Shown one piece after another: positions 6,796 through 9,764 of a stretch of 9,764 nt of DNA (positions within the stretch are counted from its first letter, which is position 1; every line of letters begins with the position of its first letter). This stretch comes from a bacterium. GTDB taxonomy: Bacteria; SM23-31; JAUVVT01. The notes below the pieces were generated by a model that saw nothing but the letters and a program-made list of their open reading frames with translations, was not told where the DNA came from and made no database searches. The position numbers and the translations under genes are program-made. The DNA lies in NCBI GenBank assembly GCA_030616165.1, contig JAUWXV010000138.1, positions 1-9,764 on the forward strand, read 5' to 3'.

Positions 6796-9450
6796 ATGGG
6801 AGTTCATGAAAAATTTCGTTTTAAGACATTTGAAGAATTAATTGAAAAAATAGAAGTATTAAATCTTGATATACCATATGACACTGATATAAGTATTTTA
6901 AAAAAACAAGTAAGATTTGGTTCATTTATCTGCCCCAATTCTCTATCTGTTCATCCTATGGAAGGATGTGATGGAGAAGCGGACGGTTCTCCTGGGGATT
7001 TGACTTTCAGAAGATACGATAGATTTGCCAGAGGAGGTGCCGGACTTTTGTGGTTTGAAGCAACCGCCGTAGTGCCTGAAGGAAGGGGAAATTCAAGACA
7101 ACTCTGGATTCATGATGAAAATGTTCATTTATTTGAAAAACTTGTAAAAAAGACTGAAGAATCGGCAGTTGATTCAATGGGGAGTACTCATCAGCCAATT
7201 TTAATACTTCAATTAACACATTCAGGGAGGTACAGTAAGCCATCTGGCAAACCAATGCCTATTATTGCACAACACTCTAAAATACTTGATAAATTTCATA
7301 ACTTGACCTATGAATATCCAATTATTTCTGATGAGGAACTTGATAGAATAAAAGAAAAGTTTGTTGAATCAGCCCATTTGGCTTATAAAGCAGGGTTTGA
7401 TGGAATAGATATAAAAAGCTGTCACGGCTATATTATCTCTGAACTGCTTGCATCTTTTACAAGAAAAAATAGCCGTTATGGTGGAGATTTTGAGAATCGT
7501 ATTAGATTTTTAGTTGAAACGGCAAATCAAATACGCTCGGAAATACCGGACTTTCTTATCACCTGTAGATTAAATGTGTTTGACGCAATCCCATTTCCTT
7601 ATGGATTTGGAGTCGATAAAGATGATTACAAAAAGCCTGACCTTACAGAACCGATTTCTCTTATAAAAGAATTAAAGAAATCAGGTATCACCGGTATAAA
7701 CGTGGCAGTTGGGAATCCATATTACAATCCCCATTATGAGCGCCCTTATGATACTCCAATAGCAGAGGGATATATACCGGATGAAGACTCGCTTGAGAGT
7801 ATTGCACGAATTATCCATATTAATAAGCAAATTAAGCAAAAATGCAATGATTTGACTATTATTGGAACGGGATTTTCATGGCTTAGACACTTTTTCCCTT
7901 ACATTGCCGCAGGTATGATAAAAAAAGGTTGCGTATCCATAGTAGGGCTTGGTAGAAATGCCTTTGCTTATCCTGATTTTGCAAAAGATATAATAAAGCA
8001 TGGTGAAATGGAGCCAACAAAGGTTTGCATATCATGTTCAGGATGTTCTCAGATTATGAAAGATGGAGGCAAAACTGGGTGTGTGATTAGGGATGCAGAT
8101 GTATATGCACCAATTTACAAAGAGGGGAGACTTAATAGTCCTGATGTTGTTAGAAAATTAGCTGAAATATGCAGAAATTGCGTAAATCCTACATGTGTAA
8201 TTGGCTGTCCTGCTGATGTTGACATACCGGGCTTTATAAGTGCCATTGCTGAAGGAAATGAAGAAGAATCATATAAAATTCTCCGAAGGAGCAATATGCT
8301 TCCAGAAATCTGTGCTTATATATGTCCAGTGGAGATTCAATGTGAAAAAGGCTGCATCCAGCGTTATCTTGGTGATGGTCCAATACCAATCAATTTACTT
8401 CAGAGGTATGTTTCAAGAAGGGCACGAAAAGAAGGATGGGAAATCGCTCCTTTTCCTGAAAAGACAACCAATAAAAATATTGCAGTTATTGGGGCTGGTC
8501 CATCCGGGATAGCATGCGCAATAAGACTCATAGAACTCGGACATAAAGTAACAATTTTTGATAGAGAAAAAAATCCCGGTGGACTTATTAAATATACTTA
8601 CCCGGAATATAAAATTTCAGATGAAACTATTGATAGCGAAATAAGTTTCCTTCTTTCAAAAGCAGAAAATGGAAGACTTTTTTGGCGACTTGGGAGAGAA
8701 ATTTCAGTAGATTATAATCTCGACAACATAATAAAAGAGGGATGCGATGCTGTTTATATAGCAGTGGGATTAATGAAATCTACTCCCCTGCCAAATGCCA
8801 AAAGACCTGAAAAAGGAGTTATAGAGGTTCTTTCTTTTTTGAGAGATATTAAATACAGCGATGGTATGCAAATTCCTTCGAAAATTGCTGTATTAGGAGG
8901 AGGGAACAGTGCAATTGATGCGGCGGTTGTCTCTAAAAAGCTAGGTGCAGAGGATGTTTATTTAATTTACAGAAGGTCTTTTGAAGAAATGCCTGCATTT
9001 CCTCAAGAAAGAGATAGGGCATTAAATGAAGGAGTAAAATTTTTAATTCTGACTCAACCACTCGATTATATAACAGATGAGAATAACATCCTGAAAGGAA
9101 TACTTGTTGCGCCGACACGCCTTGGTGAACCTGACCAATCAGGAAGAAGACAACCTCAAATTATACCCGACACAAAGTACATTGTGGAGGTTGACCTGGC
9201 AGTTGAAGCACTTGGACAGGTCTCATCTGATAATATAAATAGAATGTTTCCGAGTGTTAGATTCGATAAAAATGGATTGATAATCACCAGAAAGGGTAGT
9301 ACAGCAACAGAAAGAGAAGGTGTATTTGCAGGTGGGGATGTTGTTAATGGAGGTACAACCGCCGTTCAGGCTGTTGCCGAGGGATGTAAGGCAGCAGAAG
9401 AAATTCACAAATTTTTAAAAAGCAAAACAATTTCTTTCCAAAGAAAGTAG
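6796..9450 (+). CDS. OYE-family NADH:flavin oxidoreductase fused to a GltD/NfnL-like Fe-S/FAD/NADPH module
   Basis: The 884-residue protein has no signal peptide and should be cytoplasmic. Residues about 40-405 are an Old Yellow Enzyme TIM barrel binding FMN: HSGRYS at 142-147, HGY at 210-212 (Tyr212 aligns with the catalytic Tyr of OYE), and YGGDFENR. A cluster motif follows, Cys411, 414, 417 and 429, as in dienoyl-CoA reductase and trimethylamine dehydrogenase. Next is a GltD-type N-terminal domain with Cys459, 462, 467 and 471 (C-x2-C-x4-C-x3-CP) and Cys506, 510, 516 and 520 (C-x5-C-x3-C core), expected to hold two 4Fe-4S clusters. Then come the FAD motif GAGPSG (566-571), the NAD(P)H motif GGGNSA (701-706) with RR at 726-727 favouring NADPH, and the closing GGDVVNGGTTAVQA from 846. 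Electrons likely pass from NADPH through FAD and Fe-S to FMN and an activated C=C or related substrate. FadH-type enzymes (about 670 residues) lack the GltD N-terminal domain. Substrate unknown; fold assignments are firm. Confidence 0.9.
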   Translation: MGVHEKFRFKTFEELIEKIEVLNLDIPYDTDISILKKQVRFGSFICPNSLSVHPMEGCDGEADGSPGDLTFRRYDRFARGGAGLLWFEATAVVPEGRGNSRQLWIHDENVHLFEKLVKKTEESAVDSMGSTHQPILILQLTHSGRYSKPSGKPMPIIAQHSKILDKFHNLTYEYPIISDEELDRIKEKFVESAHLAYKAGFDGIDIKSCHGYIISELLASFTRKNSRYGGDFENRIRFLVETANQIRSEIPDFLITCRLNVFDAIPFPYGFGVDKDDYKKPDLTEPISLIKELKKSGITGINVAVGNPYYNPHYERPYDTPIAEGYIPDEDSLESIARIIHINKQIKQKCNDLTIIGTGFSWLRHFFPYIAAGMIKKGCVSIVGLGRNAFAYPDFAKDIIKHGEMEPTKVCISCSGCSQIMKDGGKTGCVIRDADVYAPIYKEGRLNSPDVVRKLAEICRNCVNPTCVIGCPADVDIPGFISAIAEGNEEESYKILRRSNMLPEICAYICPVEIQCEKGCIQRYLGDGPIPINLLQRYVSRRARKEGWEIAPFPEKTTNKNIAVIGAGPSGIACAIRLIELGHKVTIFDREKNPGGLIKYTYPEYKISDETIDSEISFLLSKAENGRLFWRLGREISVDYNLDNIIKEGCDAVYIAVGLMKSTPLPNAKRPEKGVIEVLSFLRDIKYSDGMQIPSKIAVLGGGNSAIDAAVVSKKLGAEDVYLIYRRSFEEMPAFPQERDRALNEGVKFLILTQPLDYITDENNILKGILVAPTRLGEPDQSGRRQPQIIPDTKYIVEVDLAVEALGQVSSDNINRMFPSVRFDKNGLIITRKGSTATEREGVFAGGDVVNGGTTAVQAVAEGCKAAEEIHKFLKSKTISFQRK

Positions 9451-9495
9451 GCTCTGACTAAGATAGAAAAGAAACTTTATACTTATAAATTCATA

Positions 9496-9764
9496 ATGAA
9501 TGAAAAATTAAGAAAGAATGCAGAGGAAATTGTAAGAACTCTTACTGATAAGGGTTATATTGCATATTTTGCTGGTGGGTGTGTAAGAGATATGATTATG
9601 AGCATAGAGCCAAAAGATTATGACATTACTACTAATGCAAAACCAGAAGAGATAATCTTTACTTCATGTGGCACAGAATCAAATAATTTCGCAATTAAAG
9701 GCTTGGCCCATGTCAATCAGAGCAAGGGTAAGCATATCATAACTTCAGCTATAGAGCATTTTTC
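9496..9764 (+). CDS. chimeric open frame: N-terminus of tRNA CCA-adding enzyme joined in frame to a cysteine desulfurase fragment (partial)
   Basis: The frame is open from ATG 9496 to the window edge (89 full codons). Residues 1-53 are the start of a class II nucleotidyltransferase (CCA-adding enzyme/poly(A) polymerase head): GGCVRD at 27-32 and the metal-binding DYDI at 41-44, followed by TTNAKPEEI. That enzyme adds or repairs the CCA end of tRNAs. From about residue 48 the sequence matches NifS/IscS cysteine desulfurases: [15 protein letters not shown] (50-64), FAIKG (65-69) and HIITSAIEH (80-88), where His88 corresponds to the His that stacks on PLP. Neither half can be complete: the first lacks the rest of the head, neck and body, and the second lacks about 60 N-terminal residues. 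The NifS part is slightly richer in G+C (about 37% against 32%). No Shine-Dalgarno is visible; the start is 45 bp after the flavoenzyme stop. Both family matches are clear; whether the joint exists in the cell is uncertain. Confidence 0.85.
   Translation, partial: MNEKLRKNAEEIVRTLTDKGYIAYFAGGCVRDMIMSIEPKDYDITTNAKPEEIIFTSCGTESNNFAIKGLAHVNQSKGKHIITSAIEHF
9634..9654 (+). other. junction segment between CCA-adding enzyme and cysteine desulfurase sequence
   Basis: Codons for N-A-K-P-E-E-I fall where the two families resemble each other. CCA-adding enzymes continue DYDIATxAxPEEV, and NifS/IscS proteins read [11 protein letters not shown]. Sequence before this segment fits only the first family and sequence after it only the second. 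The breakpoint therefore lies within or next to these 21 bases, as expected for a microhomology-mediated joint, either in the cell or in an assembly graph. Confidence 0.7.

Noticed and set aside
8240-8512. 90-residue plus-strand frame inside the flavoenzyme gene
   Set aside because: It is an out-of-frame shadow across the conserved Fe-S domain; no ribosome binding site or family resemblance.
9431-9446. Perfect inverted repeat TTTCTTT-CC-AAAGAAA at the end of the flavoenzyme gene
   Set aside because: It is pure AT/GA-type sequence inside the last codons with a 2-base loop and no T-run after it; it is too weak to be called a terminator.
9634-9654. Genuine bifunctional tRNA enzyme formed by the CCA/cysteine-desulfurase joint
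   Set aside because: The nucleotidyltransferase part stops just after its first metal-binding motif and the desulfurase part lacks its N-terminal region, so neither activity is expected; a recombination or assembly joint explains it better.

Overview
The window is AT-rich (roughly one third G+C by eye), uses the standard code, and carries all of its recognisable genes on the + strand. Three proteins have N-terminal signal peptides or anchors. One ends in a FlgD/T9SS-type C-terminal domain, and one is a peptidoglycan lytic transglycosylase. Together these point to a diderm, probably anaerobic bacterium of the FCB or candidate-phylum kind (for example WOR-3, Cloacimonadota or Marinimicrobia). 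That placement is inferred from protein style only; no marker gene fixes it.

Layout. Positions 1-264 hold the possible tail of an upstream gene and a compact 93-bp inverted-repeat element (116-208) whose ends pair and whose interior folds into three hairpins. Positions 265-2052 encode a secreted putative zinc metalloprotease (MXAN_6640-like, HELHH motif) with a C-terminal sorting-type beta domain. Six bases later, in an apparent operon, 2059-4224 encodes a membrane-anchored TPR lytic transglycosylase of the Slt70 type. After an 86-bp gap with a weak terminator-like hairpin, 4311-6533 encodes a large secreted alpha/beta-hydrolase esterase with a long beta-rich C-terminal region. These three genes form an envelope/secretion block.

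A 262-bp AT-rich spacer with a possible terminator, a promoter-like pair and a strong ribosome binding site leads to 6796-9450. This gene encodes an 884-residue soluble multi-cofactor flavoenzyme: an Old Yellow Enzyme (OYE) TIM barrel with its own 4Fe-4S motif, joined to a complete GltD/NfnL-like module (two Fe-S motifs, FAD site and NADPH site). It looks like a self-contained NAD(P)H-driven ene-reductase or dehydrogenase.

The most unusual item is at the right edge. The open frame 9496-9764 begins as a tRNA CCA-adding enzyme (GGCVRD, DYDI) and, without a frame break, becomes a NifS/IscS cysteine desulfurase ([15 protein letters not shown]). The switch falls in a short N-A-K-P-E-E-I segment that resembles both families. 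It is either a real illegitimate recombination joint or an assembly mis-join; an assembly or contig-edge artefact is the first thing to exclude.

No tRNA, rRNA, CRISPR array, insertion-sequence transposase or phage gene was seen.
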